Assembly: GCA_964561215.1 (NCBI GenBank)
Contig: CAZLOS010000003.1
Location: 62,001-126,000, forward strand
Direction: 5' to 3'
Origin: JAJFUV01 sp964561215
GTDB taxonomy: Bacteria > Acidobacteriota > Terriglobia > Bryobacterales > Bryobacteraceae
DNA length: 64,000 nucleotides
The notes under the pieces are model-generated. The model was not told the DNA's origin, ran no database searches, and was given only the letters and a program-made list of their open reading frames with translations. This document shows positions 25,043 through 34,498 of this stretch, one piece after another (positions within the stretch are counted from its first letter, which is position 1; every line of letters starts with the position of its first letter). Position numbers and translations under genes: made by a program.

Positions 25043-27016
25043 ATGCGACCCTTCTTCCGTCTGATGCTGCTGGCGGCATCCGCCGCCCTCGTGTGCCCGG
25101 CCGCCTCCGCCATGATCGGCACGGGCGACCGCGTAACGTACGGCCGCGCGGGCGTGCGCGGGCACCTCGCCGTGGGCTTATGGCCGCATCCGGTGGCCTT
25201 CGACTACGATGGCGACGGCAAGATAGATCTCGTCGTCGGCTGCCCCGACCATCCCTATAACGGCACCTACCTGTTCCGCAACATCGGTACGAATCGCGAA
25301 CCGCTGTTCCCTCCTGCCGTCCGCCTCGGCAAGGGTTTGAAGGATCTGGTGGCGGCCGATTTCAACGGCGACGGCAGGCTGGACCTGGTGGTCAACGGCG
25401 GTTACTACAGCGACGTTCGCCGCAACGGGTTGAGCGATTACGTGAAGGTGCCTGTCTCGCGCGACTTTCACATCGGGCGCGACGACCTCTGGTACCCCGC
25501 GGATTGGGACAACGACGGCAGAATCGATCTGCTCGAAGGCATCAGCGACTGGCGCGAGTACGGATGGGACGACGCTTTCAACGCGAAAGGGGAGTGGACG
25601 CACGGCCCCATACACGGCTACGTTTACTTCCACCGCAACCTGGGCAATAACGATCACCCCGTCTACGCGGCACCGGTGCCGCTCATGGCTGGCGGCAAGC
25701 GGTTGGACCTGCGCGGCAGCCCGTCGCCCAATCCCGTGGACTGGTTCGGCCGCGGGCGGCTCGACCTGATCGGCGGTGACTTCATCGATACCATCACGAT
25801 CTTCGAGAACGTGGGCACGCGGTCGGCGCCACGCCTTGTAGCGGGACGTCTGGTCGAGGCCGGGGGCCAAACCGTGCGCCTGGACCTGTGCATGATTCAG
25901 CCCCGCGTTGTGGATTGGTATGGCGACGGCCGGCCGCACCTCATCGTGGGGCAGGAAGACGGTACCGTCGTGTGGCTGGAGAATACGGCGCCTAAAGGAC
26001 AGCCGCCCGTCCTCAAGGCTCCACGCTACTTCGAGCAAGTGGATCCGTTCCTCAAGAGCGGAGCGCTCTCCCGTCCCGTGCCGGTGGACTGGAACGGCGA
26101 CGGCCGCCTGGACCTTCTGGCCGGTAACTCCGGCGGCTATATTCAATACTTCGAAAACGTCGGCACGAAAACCGAGGCCGCGTGGCAGGACCGCGGCTAC
26201 CTGAAAGCGGACGGGAAGACCATCCGCGTAATCGCCGGACCGAACGGTTCGGTGCAAGGGCCTGTAGAAGAGAAGTGGGGCTATTCAAACCCGGTGGCGG
26301 CGGACTGGGATCTGGATGGACGCATCGACCTGGTGGTGAACGACATTTGGGGCAAGGTAGTCTGGTACCGCAACGTGGGGACGCGTACGGACCCCGTGCT
26401 CGCGAAAGCGCAGCCGGTGGAAGTCGAATGGACCGGCGCGCCGCCCAAGCCGCGCTGGGTCTGGTGGACACCGAAGCCGAAGGAACTGGTGACCCAGTGG
26501 CGCACCACGCCCCGCGTGTGCGATTGGAATCGCGACGGGCTGCCGGATCTGGTGATGCTCGACTACGAAGGCTACCTCGCCTTCTATGAGCGCTACCGAG
26601 ACGGCGCGGCGCTCAAGCTGAAGCCGCCCGTGCGCATCTTCCTGGATCGCGCCGGAGCGCCGCTGCGCCTAGCCGCGCGGCCGGCGGGCGGCAGCGGGCG
26701 CCGCAAGATCGATACGGCCGATTGGGATGGCGACGGCGACCTGGATCTGATCGTGGACAGCCAGCGCAACGCGGCGTGGTACGAAAACGTGGGCACGCAG
26801 CAGAGGCCCGTCTTCGTCTACCACCCCGACCTGGTCGACCGGGATCTCAGCGGCCACAATCCCACGCCCGCCACGGGCGACTTCAACGGCGACGGCCGCC
26901 TCGACATCATCATGGGTGCCGAGGACGGCTTCTTCTACTTCTTCGACCGCCGCTACATCGACAAGATCGCCAGCCGCACAGCGTCGTCGGGCGAAGGGAG
27001 TCTACCGAGGCCCTAA
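25043..27016 (+). CDS. Secreted FG-GAP/VCBS repeat protein
   Basis: The ATG at 25043 with AAAGGA upstream gives a signal peptide (MRPFFRLMLLAASAALVCPAASA) and 657 residues. At least eight repeats carry the calcium-binding pattern DxDxDGxxDL (for example DYDGDGKIDLVVG, DWDNDGRIDLLEG, DFNGDGRLDIIMG), each followed by a strand such as YFENVGTKT. They should fold into one or two seven-bladed propellers of the integrin-alpha or VCBS type, used for surface adhesion or carbohydrate binding. It begins 11 bases after argJ. Its end overlaps the convergent SGNH gene by 15 bases (27002-27016). Ligand unknown. Confidence 0.85.
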   Translation: MRPFFRLMLLAASAALVCPAASAMIGTGDRVTYGRAGVRGHLAVGLWPHPVAFDYDGDGKIDLVVGCPDHPYNGTYLFRNIGTNREPLFPPAVRLGKGLKDLVAADFNGDGRLDLVVNGGYYSDVRRNGLSDYVKVPVSRDFHIGRDDLWYPADWDNDGRIDLLEGISDWREYGWDDAFNAKGEWTHGPIHGYVYFHRNLGNNDHPVYAAPVPLMAGGKRLDLRGSPSPNPVDWFGRGRLDLIGGDFIDTITIFENVGTRSAPRLVAGRLVEAGGQTVRLDLCMIQPRVVDWYGDGRPHLIVGQEDGTVVWLENTAPKGQPPVLKAPRYFEQVDPFLKSGALSRPVPVDWNGDGRLDLLAGNSGGYIQYFENVGTKTEAAWQDRGYLKADGKTIRVIAGPNGSVQGPVEEKWGYSNPVAADWDLDGRIDLVVNDIWGKVVWYRNVGTRTDPVLAKAQPVEVEWTGAPPKPRWVWWTPKPKELVTQWRTTPRVCDWNRDGLPDLVMLDYEGYLAFYERYRDGAALKLKPPVRIFLDRAGAPLRLAARPAGGSGRRKIDTADWDGDGDLDLIVDSQRNAAWYENVGTQQRPVFVYHPDLVDRDLSGHNPTPATGDFNGDGRLDIIMGAEDGFFYFFDRRYIDKIASRTASSGEGSLPRP

Positions 27017-27658
27017 CGCCTTGCGGATCGACGCCGCCACTTGTTTGGCCAGTGCTTCGGAACCCGCGCCGGTGAAGTGTACGTTCACCGGACGCTGGAT
27101 CTCCTTGAGGCGCGGCTGTGCGAAGGCGTACAGATCGTCAATGGCGATGCCGTTCTCCTTCATCACCCGCAGGGCAGCCGAGTTGTAAGCAGCCACGTCT
27201 TCCGGCTTGCGCGGCGGACTCACAGGCCCCTCGGGTACCGGCGTGGTCGTCGCAAAGATCAACTTCGCTCCGGTTGATTTGAGGCGCGCCACGAACAGGC
27301 GGAGATACCGTTCATAGAGCGCCAGCGGCACTTGCGGATCTCCGTCGTTCATCCGCTTCAAATCGTGAAGCCCGAAGTTGAAGTGAATGACGTCCCACTT
27401 CTGCTTACCGAACCAGGCCTCCATCTGGAACACGCCGTTGCCGCTGGTGCCGCCGTTCATTGGGATGCGCTGTACATTTGCCGCACCGGCGAGCAGCCTA
27501 CGCACCGGGAGCGTATAGCCCACCGAGATCGAGTCGCCGATAATCAGCACCCTCGGCAAACCGGACTGTTCCGCGACCGGGGCGTACACAGGATCGAGCT
27601 GCGCTTGAGCGAATGCCATCGAGCCGAAAAGAAAGAGCAGAATTGCGGAAAGCTTCAT
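27002..27658 (-). CDS. Secreted SGNH/GDSL-family hydrolase
   Basis: The start at 27658 gives MKLSAILLFLFGSMAFAQA, a signal peptide, and 218 residues; the longer frame has no signal. The nucleophile motif is VLIIGDSISVGY, the oxyanion Gly lies near NGGTSGNG, and the block with Asp reads HFNFGLHDLK, a variant of the usual GxND. The His block is NVHFTGAGSEALA. Such enzymes remove acetyl or other acyl groups from glycans or lipids; plant polysaccharide deacetylation is a plausible role in this context. Confidence 0.82.
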   Translation of the reverse strand: MKLSAILLFLFGSMAFAQAQLDPVYAPVAEQSGLPRVLIIGDSISVGYTLPVRRLLAGAANVQRIPMNGGTSGNGVFQMEAWFGKQKWDVIHFNFGLHDLKRMNDGDPQVPLALYERYLRLFVARLKSTGAKLIFATTTPVPEGPVSPPRKPEDVAAYNSAALRVMKENGIAIDDLYAFAQPRLKEIQRPVNVHFTGAGSEALAKQVAASIRKALGPR

Positions 27659-27684
27659 GCCCTCGATTCTGTCACACGGCGACG

Positions 27685-29493
27685 TCAAACTTGCAGCAGT
27701 TCTTCGCGCAGCCGTTCGAAGTTGCTCGACGTAACCAATTGGAACCGCACACCCAGGCGCGTGAGTTTTCGCAGGGCTTTGTGAAAATCGCCGCCGGGCA
27801 ATTCCGGGCCCGCCAGGAACAGGTCGCCTTCTTCCACCCGGAAGGGCATCACGCGCCACTGGCGCACAAATTGCGCCGGCAAGGCACGGGAAACGCGCGG
27901 CGGGATGAGGCTCGCATCCAGCCATTCGAGCGGAACGTTGTCGCGGAGGCTCAGCGCTGCGTAGTTATCCTGCTCGCTCAACTTGCCCAGCCGCACCAGG
28001 TACTCGCCGATCGACATGCCCGCGGGCTTGCTGGCTAGGGCGCTCTCCAATTCATCAGCACCGATGTATGCCGAGCTCACCAGGATCTCTTCGAGGGAAC
28101 GCTTGTGCGCCACCAGCGCCCTTCTGGACGGATAGGCGTGCTCGGTCTTGAACCATACGAGCGGGCGCCCCTGAACGCGGGCCGCCAGGTAGCGCCATAG
28201 CGCGGCCGCGGTGGCGAGGAAGTTGATCCAGTTTGCCCAGCCTATTCGGACGGGTACCCCCATGGCGAATCGCCAGCCGTAAATCCTTTCCACGGCACCC
28301 ATGCGGAAGGCCGTGGCCACGGTCTGTATCGCCAGGTTCGCAATCAGCAACCACTGGGTCAGGGGCGCTTTGGCTGCCGCAGCCAGCCCCCAACTCGTTC
28401 CGCGCCCCACGCTCCAGCCCCACGTCGCCGCGCCGTAGCAGAAGATGGCGTTGGTCAGGATGGTAATGAAACTGCCTGCGAGACACTTCCTGTCGCGCCA
28501 ATACCAATAAAGCACGCGCGGGTTGCCGCGCCATCCGTGCCGCTGCCAGCCTTGCAGCGATATCCCCATCACCCAGCGCGTTCGCTGGCGGATGGATTCG
28601 CGGAAGGTCCGGGGAAAGTACTCGCGCGTGGCCACGGGCTTCGTATTCTCGAAACCAATCGGCAGGAACGCCTGCTTGCAGCCCAACGCGTGCAGGCGGA
28701 TGCCGTTTTCATAGTCTTCGGTCAGGCACTCGGGCTCGAACACCCGGTTCGAAGAGCTGTTGGCAAGCTTGTCCAACGCTTCCCGCCGGTACCCGGTGCC
28801 CACGCCGTTCGAAGGAATGAACGAGCCGAGCAGTTGCCGGGCGCGAATGTCCTTGGTCTGGTACTCGGCGAATTCGTCGCAGTAGACGCCATGAGTCAGT
28901 TGGCGCAACGGGGTTGCGAGCGGCAGCACTGGCACCTGCACAAAATCGTAGGTCGCGGTGAAGTAATTGATGCGCCGCAGAGAGTCGGGATGGATCAAAT
29001 CCTCGGCATCGTGTGTCACGATCACGTCGTAGCGCACGCCACGATGCTCCTCAATGAGCAGCATGTGCTGATAGATCCAGTTCAGGCAGTCAGCCTTCGA
29101 CGTCGGACCGTCATGCGGGCAGACGGCCAGGTGTACCCTCGGCCAGCGCACGCAGGCTGCGCGCACAGCGTCGAGCGTTTCCGCATCGTTGGGGTAGACG
29201 CCGACCAGAAAGTCGTAGTTCGCATACCGGATGGCGGCCAGGTTGTGCTCCAGCATGGCGCCGATCACGCCCGATTCGTGCCACAGCGGCACGAAGATCG
29301 CCATCCGTTTTTCGGGCGTCCCGGCCAATTGCTTCTCCGTGGCTTGGAGCGCCGCGCCGCAGCCGCCAAGACGGCCTCGAATCCAGTCGAACAGGCACAC
29401 CGCTGCCAGCACCATGTCGTCGATTCCGCTGATGAGAATCCAGACGCTCAGCGGCGCTAGAACCGCGGCGATCCATTGGTCGGCACACGTCAT
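27685..29493 (-). CDS. NfrB-like family 2 glycosyltransferase with C-terminal MshEN domain
   Basis: 602 residues. Two N-terminal membrane helices (about 8-38) precede a GT2 catalytic domain with THDAEDLIHP (metal site), LTEDYENGIRLH and RQRTRWVMGISLQGW, the QxxRW motif of processive polymerases. Three or four further helices follow (about 340-440). The C-terminal 130 residues (LEEILVSSAYIGADELESAL... and SIGEYLVRLGKLSEQ) resemble MshEN/T2SS-E N-terminal domains, which bind c-di-GMP. The same arrangement occurs in E. coli NfrB, a c-di-GMP-activated exopolysaccharide synthase. No NfrA homologue is next to it. It lies 26 bases upstream of the SGNH gene on the same strand. Confidence 0.85.
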   Translation of the reverse strand: MTCADQWIAAVLAPLSVWILISGIDDMVLAAVCLFDWIRGRLGGCGAALQATEKQLAGTPEKRMAIFVPLWHESGVIGAMLEHNLAAIRYANYDFLVGVYPNDAETLDAVRAACVRWPRVHLAVCPHDGPTSKADCLNWIYQHMLLIEEHRGVRYDVIVTHDAEDLIHPDSLRRINYFTATYDFVQVPVLPLATPLRQLTHGVYCDEFAEYQTKDIRARQLLGSFIPSNGVGTGYRREALDKLANSSSNRVFEPECLTEDYENGIRLHALGCKQAFLPIGFENTKPVATREYFPRTFRESIRQRTRWVMGISLQGWQRHGWRGNPRVLYWYWRDRKCLAGSFITILTNAIFCYGAATWGWSVGRGTSWGLAAAAKAPLTQWLLIANLAIQTVATAFRMGAVERIYGWRFAMGVPVRIGWANWINFLATAAALWRYLAARVQGRPLVWFKTEHAYPSRRALVAHKRSLEEILVSSAYIGADELESALASKPAGMSIGEYLVRLGKLSEQDNYAALSLRDNVPLEWLDASLIPPRVSRALPAQFVRQWRVMPFRVEEGDLFLAGPELPGGDFHKALRKLTRLGVRFQLVTSSNFERLREELLQV

Positions 29494-29589
29494 CCACGTT
29501 CGGCGCCCAACTGGCGGCCTACCTTATGTAGTGCTCCGGACGCCCCAAAGTTTGCCCGGATTGTTGGCGGTTTGTGGCACAATGGCGCC

Positions 29590-30495
29590 ATGACCCATCC
29601 GAATCGGAACTGGATCGCCGGCCTGCTTGCCGTGGCCTTGTTTGTTGGCTTGATGGCGTTTCGCGCCACCGCCGGCGAGGACAACGACTTCCACTTCTCG
29701 ATCATCGGCGACCGGGCCGGATCGCCGGCCGCTCAAGTCTACGGACGCGTCTGGCGCGAGGTCGACATGCTGCACCCGGCGTTTGTCATCAACGTTGGCG
29801 ACACCATCCAGGGGGGCGGCGATGCCAGGATCGAGGAACAGTGGAAGGAAATCAAGACGCTGTTCAATCGCTACAAGCAGTACCCGCTGTACCTGGTGCC
29901 GGGCAATCATGACGTGTTTTCGGAAGCCTCCGAGAAGGCTTTCGTCCGCGAGACCGGCCGCGCCGTGCATTACAGCTTCGATTACCAGAACGCTCATATC
30001 ACCGTGCTCGATAACAGCCGTGGCATGGAGTTGAGTGCCGCCGAATTGCAGTTTCTCGAATCCGACCTGGCCCGGCACGAGGCGCGGCATCCAAAGTTCG
30101 TTTTCTTTCACAAGCCGTTCTGGATTCCGCTGGTGCGCGTGGGCAGCGGCGAATTCGCCTTGCACAAGCTGGCCAAGAAGTACGGCGTCGACTACATCGT
30201 CAATGGGCACGGTCACACCTTCATGCGCTTGCCCTTCGACGGCGTGGTTTACATGGAAGTGGGATCCAGCGGCGGCGGGGTCGAGAAGAAGATCGAACGC
30301 GGGGCCGGCTTCAATGATGGCGTCTTCTTCCACCACGTATGGGTCTACGTGACGGGCGGTAGAGTCAGCATGACCGTGAAGGAACTCGACGGCCAGCGGG
30401 GCCATGGGCGCATGTTCCGTGCCGAGGATTGGGATGAGCGCGGTCCCCATTTCGACACAGGCGACCCCGCCAATACCGACAAACCCGCGACGTAG
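29590..30495 (+). CDS. Calcineurin-like metallophosphoesterase with N-terminal signal or anchor
   Basis: The ATG at 29590 gives 301 residues with an N-terminal hydrophobic stretch (WIAGLLAVALFVGLMAF) and cleavage or anchoring near ATAGEDND. The five metallophosphoesterase blocks are present: SIIGDRAG, NVGDTIQGG, VPGNHDVFS, VFFHKPFW and NGHGHTFMRLP. The binuclear metal centre should hydrolyse a phosphoester in the periplasm. Substrate cannot be told. It is divergent from the NfrB-like gene across 96 bases and precedes sod by 60 bases. Confidence 0.8.
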   Translation: MTHPNRNWIAGLLAVALFVGLMAFRATAGEDNDFHFSIIGDRAGSPAAQVYGRVWREVDMLHPAFVINVGDTIQGGGDARIEEQWKEIKTLFNRYKQYPLYLVPGNHDVFSEASEKAFVRETGRAVHYSFDYQNAHITVLDNSRGMELSAAELQFLESDLARHEARHPKFVFFHKPFWIPLVRVGSGEFALHKLAKKYGVDYIVNGHGHTFMRLPFDGVVYMEVGSSGGGVEKKIERGAGFNDGVFFHHVWVYVTGGRVSMTVKELDGQRGHGRMFRAEDWDERGPHFDTGDPANTDKPAT

Positions 30496-30555
30496 AAATT
30501 TTCAGCATCCAGCCGTCATACCATTACATCCAACAGGGTGAAACAGGAGACAAAC

Positions 30556-31170
30556 ATGGCCTTCACCCTTGACCCGCTACCCTATGCCCACGACGCGCTG
30601 GAGCCTTACATCGACAAGGCGACCATGGAGCTGCACCATGGCAAGCATCACGCGACTTACGTCGCGAATCTGAACAAGGCGCTCGAATCCGCTCCCGAAC
30701 TAGCCTCGCGCAGCCTGGACCAGTTGCTTGCCAACAACCTGGTCGCGGTTCCCGAATCCATTCGCACCGCGGTGCGCAATAACGGCGGCGGCCACTTCAA
30801 CCACGCGCTGTTCTGGCAGATCATGTCGCCCAAAGGCGGCGGCCAGCCGGGCGGAAAGCTGGCGGAAGCCATTGCCGGCACTTTCGGCAGCTTCGACAAT
30901 TTCAAGGAGAAGTTCACCGCCGCTGCCATGGGCCGGTTCGGTTCCGGCTGGGCGTGGCTGGTAAAGAACGGCGCGGGCAAGCTGGAGGTCTATTCGACGG
31001 CCAACCAGGATTCGCCCGTGAGTGAGGGCAAGACCCCACTGGCGGCGCTGGACGTCTGGGAGCACGCCTACTACCTGAAGTATCAGAACCGGCGAGCCGA
31101 GTATGTAGGCGCCTGGTGGAACGTCGTGAACTGGGCCGAGATCGACAAGCGGTTCAGTTCAGCACGGTAA
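30556..31170 (+). CDS. sodA: Superoxide dismutase, Mn-type by sequence
   Basis: 204 residues from the ATG at 30556, with AGGAGA eight bases upstream; a GTG at 30538 lacks that signal. Metal ligands are His27 (HHGKHHATYV), His83 (GGGHFNHALFW), and Asp and His in DVWEHAYYLKY. The GGGH block and the ANQDSP glutamine favour Mn over Fe, though cambialistic use cannot be excluded. It converts superoxide to oxygen and hydrogen peroxide in the cytoplasm. A terminator follows at 31212-31240. Confidence 0.95.
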   Translation: MAFTLDPLPYAHDALEPYIDKATMELHHGKHHATYVANLNKALESAPELASRSLDQLLANNLVAVPESIRTAVRNNGGGHFNHALFWQIMSPKGGGQPGGKLAEAIAGTFGSFDNFKEKFTAAAMGRFGSGWAWLVKNGAGKLEVYSTANQDSPVSEGKTPLAALDVWEHAYYLKYQNRRAEYVGAWWNVVNWAEIDKRFSSAR

Positions 31171-31211
31171 GCCACGGCGGAAACTGGGACTTCTGCGACC
31201 TGTGGCTGAGA

Positions 31212-31240
31212 GGGCGGCCTTCGCCGGCCGCCCTTTTTTT
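31212..31240 (+). terminator. Rho-independent terminator after sodA
   Basis: 8-bp perfect GC stem (31212-31219 with 31226-31233), 6-base loop, then seven T residues at 31234-31240, 42 bases after the sodA stop. Confidence 0.9.
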
Positions 31241-31335
31241 GTTTTTCGCGTCAAGCCTCACCAAGACATCCACACCTTCCATCTGGAATCTGAAAGGACT
31301 CAACTGCTTGTGGCATATCGTGTTTGAGGCAAAAC

Positions 31336-31701
31336 ATGACACGACCAACTCTCGACTGGCTGCTCTTGGCGACCCGCATTCTGATGATCCTCTGGGCCGG
31401 CTTCTGGACCTGGTTCGGCCTAGCTAGCGGCATCGCGGAGAGACTTCAACCGATTGGAGTTCTGATACACACTGCGGTCCCGGGTCTCTTCTTCGGCTTA
31501 CTCGTTCTGATCGCCTGGCGGTGGCCTACCGCAGGCGGCTTCGTATTGTTGGCCGCCGGCGTGGCGGTGTCGATCGCTTACCTAATCATGTTTTCGCGCG
31601 TGCCGGCCGCGACACGGAACTTCGTACTTCTTACGATGGCGGTACCACCACTGGTTTGTGGAGTCCTGTTGCTGTTGCGCGACCGACTGCAACACAACTG
31701 A
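31336..31701 (+). CDS. Small four-helix membrane protein
   Basis: 121 residues from the ATG at 31336 with GAGG seven bases upstream. Four hydrophobic segments are visible (LLLATRILMILWAGFWTWFG, ALLHT-PGLFFGLLVLIAWRW, GGFVLLAAGVAVSIAYLIMF, FVLLTMAVPPLVCGVLLLL), joined by short loops with no catalytic motif. It resembles small uncharacterised membrane proteins common in Acidobacteriota. It sits between the sodA terminator and the MFS gene, 73 bases from the latter. Confidence 0.6.
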   Translation: MTRPTLDWLLLATRILMILWAGFWTWFGLASGIAERLQPIGVLIHTAVPGLFFGLLVLIAWRWPTAGGFVLLAAGVAVSIAYLIMFSRVPAATRNFVLLTMAVPPLVCGVLLLLRDRLQHN

Positions 31702-31774
31702 TTGCGTCCGGTTGCCGGCAAAGGCTGCAAGCGCATTTGACCTGCGCCGCTGTGGCACGTTACGCTGTCACGAA

Positions 31775-33013
31775 ATGGCCACGAGTGGTGTGATTCAACG
31801 CGAGCCGTTCAGCAGCCTGCAGCGCAACACCCTCATCCTCCTGTTCCTCTCGGTGGTTATCAATTACATTGACCGCGGGAACCTCTCCGTAGCCGCGCCC
31901 AAGCTCAGCGTGGAGCTTGCCCTCCCGCCCCAGCAACTGGGCGTGCTGCACTCGATGTTCTTCCTCACCTATGCGCTGTTTCAAATCCCCTGCGGATGGC
32001 TGGTGGACCGCTACAACGTGAACGTGGTGTTTGCCGCCGGATTCGCTCTATGGTCGCTGGCCACCGGCGCGACGGGCTTCGCGTCCACCTTCGCCGTCCT
32101 GGCATCGCTGCGCCTGTTGCTTGGTGTGGGCGAAGCCGTAGCATATCCTTCCTATTCGAAGATCATCGCCAACACCTTCGCCGAGCATCAGCGCGGCTTC
32201 GCCAACGCCCTCATCGACGCCGGCACGAAGCTGGGCCCCACCTTGGGAACGCTTATCGGCGGGCTGATCGTCTCGCACATAGGTTGGCGCGCGCTGTTCT
32301 GGATCGTCGGATTCCTCAGCCTGGCCTGGATCGCTCCGTGGCTTCGCGCGGCGCCTCCGGCGCGCGGCCGCTCCAGCGAGCAACCGCCCAGCCCTCCGAT
32401 TCGCGAGATCGTCCGCCAGCGCGCCGCATGGGGGACGTTCCTCGGCCTGTTCTGCATTAACTACGCCTGGTATTTTCTGCTCACCTGGATGCCTTACTGG
32501 CTGGTGAAGGAGCGCGGCTTCACCATGGACCGCATGGCCGTGTTCGGCTCCATCCCCTACCTGGCCGCCGCGCTAGGCAGCACGTTCTGGGGTTGGCTTT
32601 CGGATCACCTGATCCGGAAAGGTCACGCGCCGTCGAAGGTGCGTAAGTCTTTTGTAGTAGCCGGCCAGTTGAGCGCCCTGTGGCTGCTGGCGGCGGTGTT
32701 CGTCCCCAGCAACACGCTCATGATCGTGTTCCTCACCGTCGCACTCATGCTGATGACCCTCACATCCAGCCACTGGGCCATCACGCAGCGTCTCGCCGGC
32801 CCGGTCGCCGCCGGTAAATGGACCGGGATACAGAATTTCTTCGGCAACCTCTCCGGCGTGGCCGCGTCCGCCATCACCGGTTTTATCGTGCAGCGCACGG
32901 GTCAGTTCTACCCGGCGTTCATTCTCGTCGTGGTGGTGATATTGCTCGGTGCCTGCTGCTACGGCTTGTTGATCCGAAAAGTGGACCCCATCGAATGGCG
33001 AACTTCCAACTGA
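31775..33013 (+). CDS. MFS transporter, anion/sugar-acid symporter (ACS) type
   Basis: The ATG at 31775 gives 412 residues with twelve hydrophobic segments. The first helix reads FLSVVINYIDRGNLSVAAP, the motif of the ACS family (hexuronate, galactonate and glucarate transporters), and the loop-2 motif A is GWLVDRYN. A second loop motif lies at WGWLSDHLIRKG. It likely imports a sugar acid or hexuronate with protons, fitting the oligogalacturonate-lyase-like gene elsewhere in the window. Its last 19 bases overlap the next gene, so the two are coupled. Confidence 0.85.
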   Translation: MATSGVIQREPFSSLQRNTLILLFLSVVINYIDRGNLSVAAPKLSVELALPPQQLGVLHSMFFLTYALFQIPCGWLVDRYNVNVVFAAGFALWSLATGATGFASTFAVLASLRLLLGVGEAVAYPSYSKIIANTFAEHQRGFANALIDAGTKLGPTLGTLIGGLIVSHIGWRALFWIVGFLSLAWIAPWLRAAPPARGRSSEQPPSPPIREIVRQRAAWGTFLGLFCINYAWYFLLTWMPYWLVKERGFTMDRMAVFGSIPYLAAALGSTFWGWLSDHLIRKGHAPSKVRKSFVVAGQLSALWLLAAVFVPSNTLMIVFLTVALMLMTLTSSHWAITQRLAGPVAAGKWTGIQNFFGNLSGVAASAITGFIVQRTGQFYPAFILVVVVILLGACCYGLLIRKVDPIEWRTSN

Positions 33014-34377
33014 GTGGCGCCCTGCTGGCAGTGTTGACCTCGGCGCTCGGCGCGGCGCCGCGCGTGAGCCTGACCCTCGTGCCGCCCTCTCCTGTAACGG
33101 ACAAGATCGTCCTGGATGTGCGGGCCGCCGTGTGGAACGACACCCCCGCCGGCGCCGCTTTCGACGCCGCCGTGTACCTGGATCGCGAGGCGTCCGGAGC
33201 CCTGCTACATCGGGAAACCGTGCGCGTCGCGGCGAAGTCAGCCGACGGCATCGGCTTCCGCTGGCCCACGCGCAATCAGGCGGGCAAGCACGAGTTCATC
33301 CTTGTCGTTAAGAGTGGGAAACGGATGTATCGCGCGCGGCGCCCGCTCACGATCCTGGCCTCGCCGGACCGGGCGACGGGCAAGATCGACGGCGCCTGGT
33401 TCAGTATTGTTCACTGGAGCGAAACCGAGGGCCGCTACATGAACCGCGACCTGGAACAGCTCACCGATGAGGATTGGCGCCGGCAGGTCCGGGGCCTCGA
33501 CCGGCTCTCGATGAATGTCATCGTCATCGAGGAGGTTTTCCGCAACACCGCCTATCCTTTCAAGCACAACATGGAACGCGACGGCTACCCAGGCCGCGCC
33601 TTCTATGACTCGAAGCTATACCCCGGCCGGATGAAGATCGCCGCCCGCAACACAATCGGGAGCATCCTGGACGAGGCCGACCGCCGCGGAATCCACGTCT
33701 TCCTCGGCGTCGGCATGTACGCTTTCTTCGATTTCTCGCCCGGCGCCCTGGCCTGGCACAAAAAAGTCGCCACGGAATTGTGGCGGATGTACGGTCACCA
33801 CCCATCGTTCTATGGCTGGTACGTCTCGGCCGAGATCTGCGGCAACCTTCTGCCGTGCGTCGCTATGGGTCCTGAGGAAGCGCGGCGGGCCCGCGAACAA
33901 GGGGCGCGCTTTTTTCGCGAATTCCGCGCTCACTGCCGGGCGCTCGCCCCGGACCGCCCCGTCATGCTGGCCCCCAATTCGCACTTCATGCCCCAGGCCG
34001 GGGACGCCTGGCCGGAACTGCTGCGAAACCTTGACATCGTCTGCCCCTTCGGCTTCCATCGCCAGCCCAAAGGCGACCTGACCGGCGAACAGGCCGCCGC
34101 CTGGCTTCAAAGACTCTGCGACGAGACCGGGGCACACCTCTGGCTGGACCTGGAGGTCTTCGATTTCGAGAAGGGGACCGGCGCGCTGATCCCTCGGTCT
34201 GTAGAGGGGCTGATCAGCGATCTGACCCGGTTCCGCAGCTTTGAAAAAGTGCTTTGTTTTGAATATACAGGACTGCTCAACGAGCCCGGAACCCCGCATC
34301 CGCCGGGCGGCCTTGCGACGACTAAACTGTGGCAGGACTACCAGATTTTCCTGGACAAGCGCTCCCGCCCGAAGTAA
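32995..34377 (+). CDS. Secreted DUF4434-like protein, TIM-barrel hydrolase fold
   Basis: Starts at the ATG at 32995 within the end of the MFS gene; 460 residues. A weak signal (MANFQLSGALLAVLTSALGA) is followed by a beta-sandwich (about 25-125) and then a barrel resembling DUF4434, with GAWFSIVHWSETEGRYMN, LSMNVIVIEEVFRN, FYGWYVSAEICGNLL and TGAHLWLDLEVFDFE. Acidic residues at strand ends (EE, SAE, DLE) could serve glycoside hydrolysis, but no activity is established for the family. Coupling to the MFS transporter suggests it works on the same carbohydrate. Confidence 0.65.
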   Translation: MANFQLSGALLAVLTSALGAAPRVSLTLVPPSPVTDKIVLDVRAAVWNDTPAGAAFDAAVYLDREASGALLHRETVRVAAKSADGIGFRWPTRNQAGKHEFILVVKSGKRMYRARRPLTILASPDRATGKIDGAWFSIVHWSETEGRYMNRDLEQLTDEDWRRQVRGLDRLSMNVIVIEEVFRNTAYPFKHNMERDGYPGRAFYDSKLYPGRMKIAARNTIGSILDEADRRGIHVFLGVGMYAFFDFSPGALAWHKKVATELWRMYGHHPSFYGWYVSAEICGNLLPCVAMGPEEARRAREQGARFFREFRAHCRALAPDRPVMLAPNSHFMPQAGDAWPELLRNLDIVCPFGFHRQPKGDLTGEQAAAWLQRLCDETGAHLWLDLEVFDFEKGTGALIPRSVEGLISDLTRFRSFEKVLCFEYTGLLNEPGTPHPPGGLATTKLWQDYQIFLDKRSRPK

Positions 34378-34455
34378 CCTGTTCCCAGGTACTTTCGTCC
34401 TAGTACTTTAGAGAGTGTGTCCGGAGTCGCTCGCTCCTCGTCCTTATACGGTTTT

Positions 34456-34497
34456 GGCCTTCGCCTTGAGCGGGCCACAGCCCGTTTGCTGAAGGCC
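34456..34497 (+). other. Intergenic stem with inner hairpin, candidate structured RNA
   Basis: GGCCTTC at 34456-34462 pairs with GAAGGCC at 34491-34497, and inside it CGGG/CCCG (34471-34474 with 34481-34484) forms a second hairpin. It directly precedes the terminator at 34499-34541. It could be the 3' end of the preceding transcript or a small RNA. Confidence 0.3.
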
Positions 34498-34498
34498 G

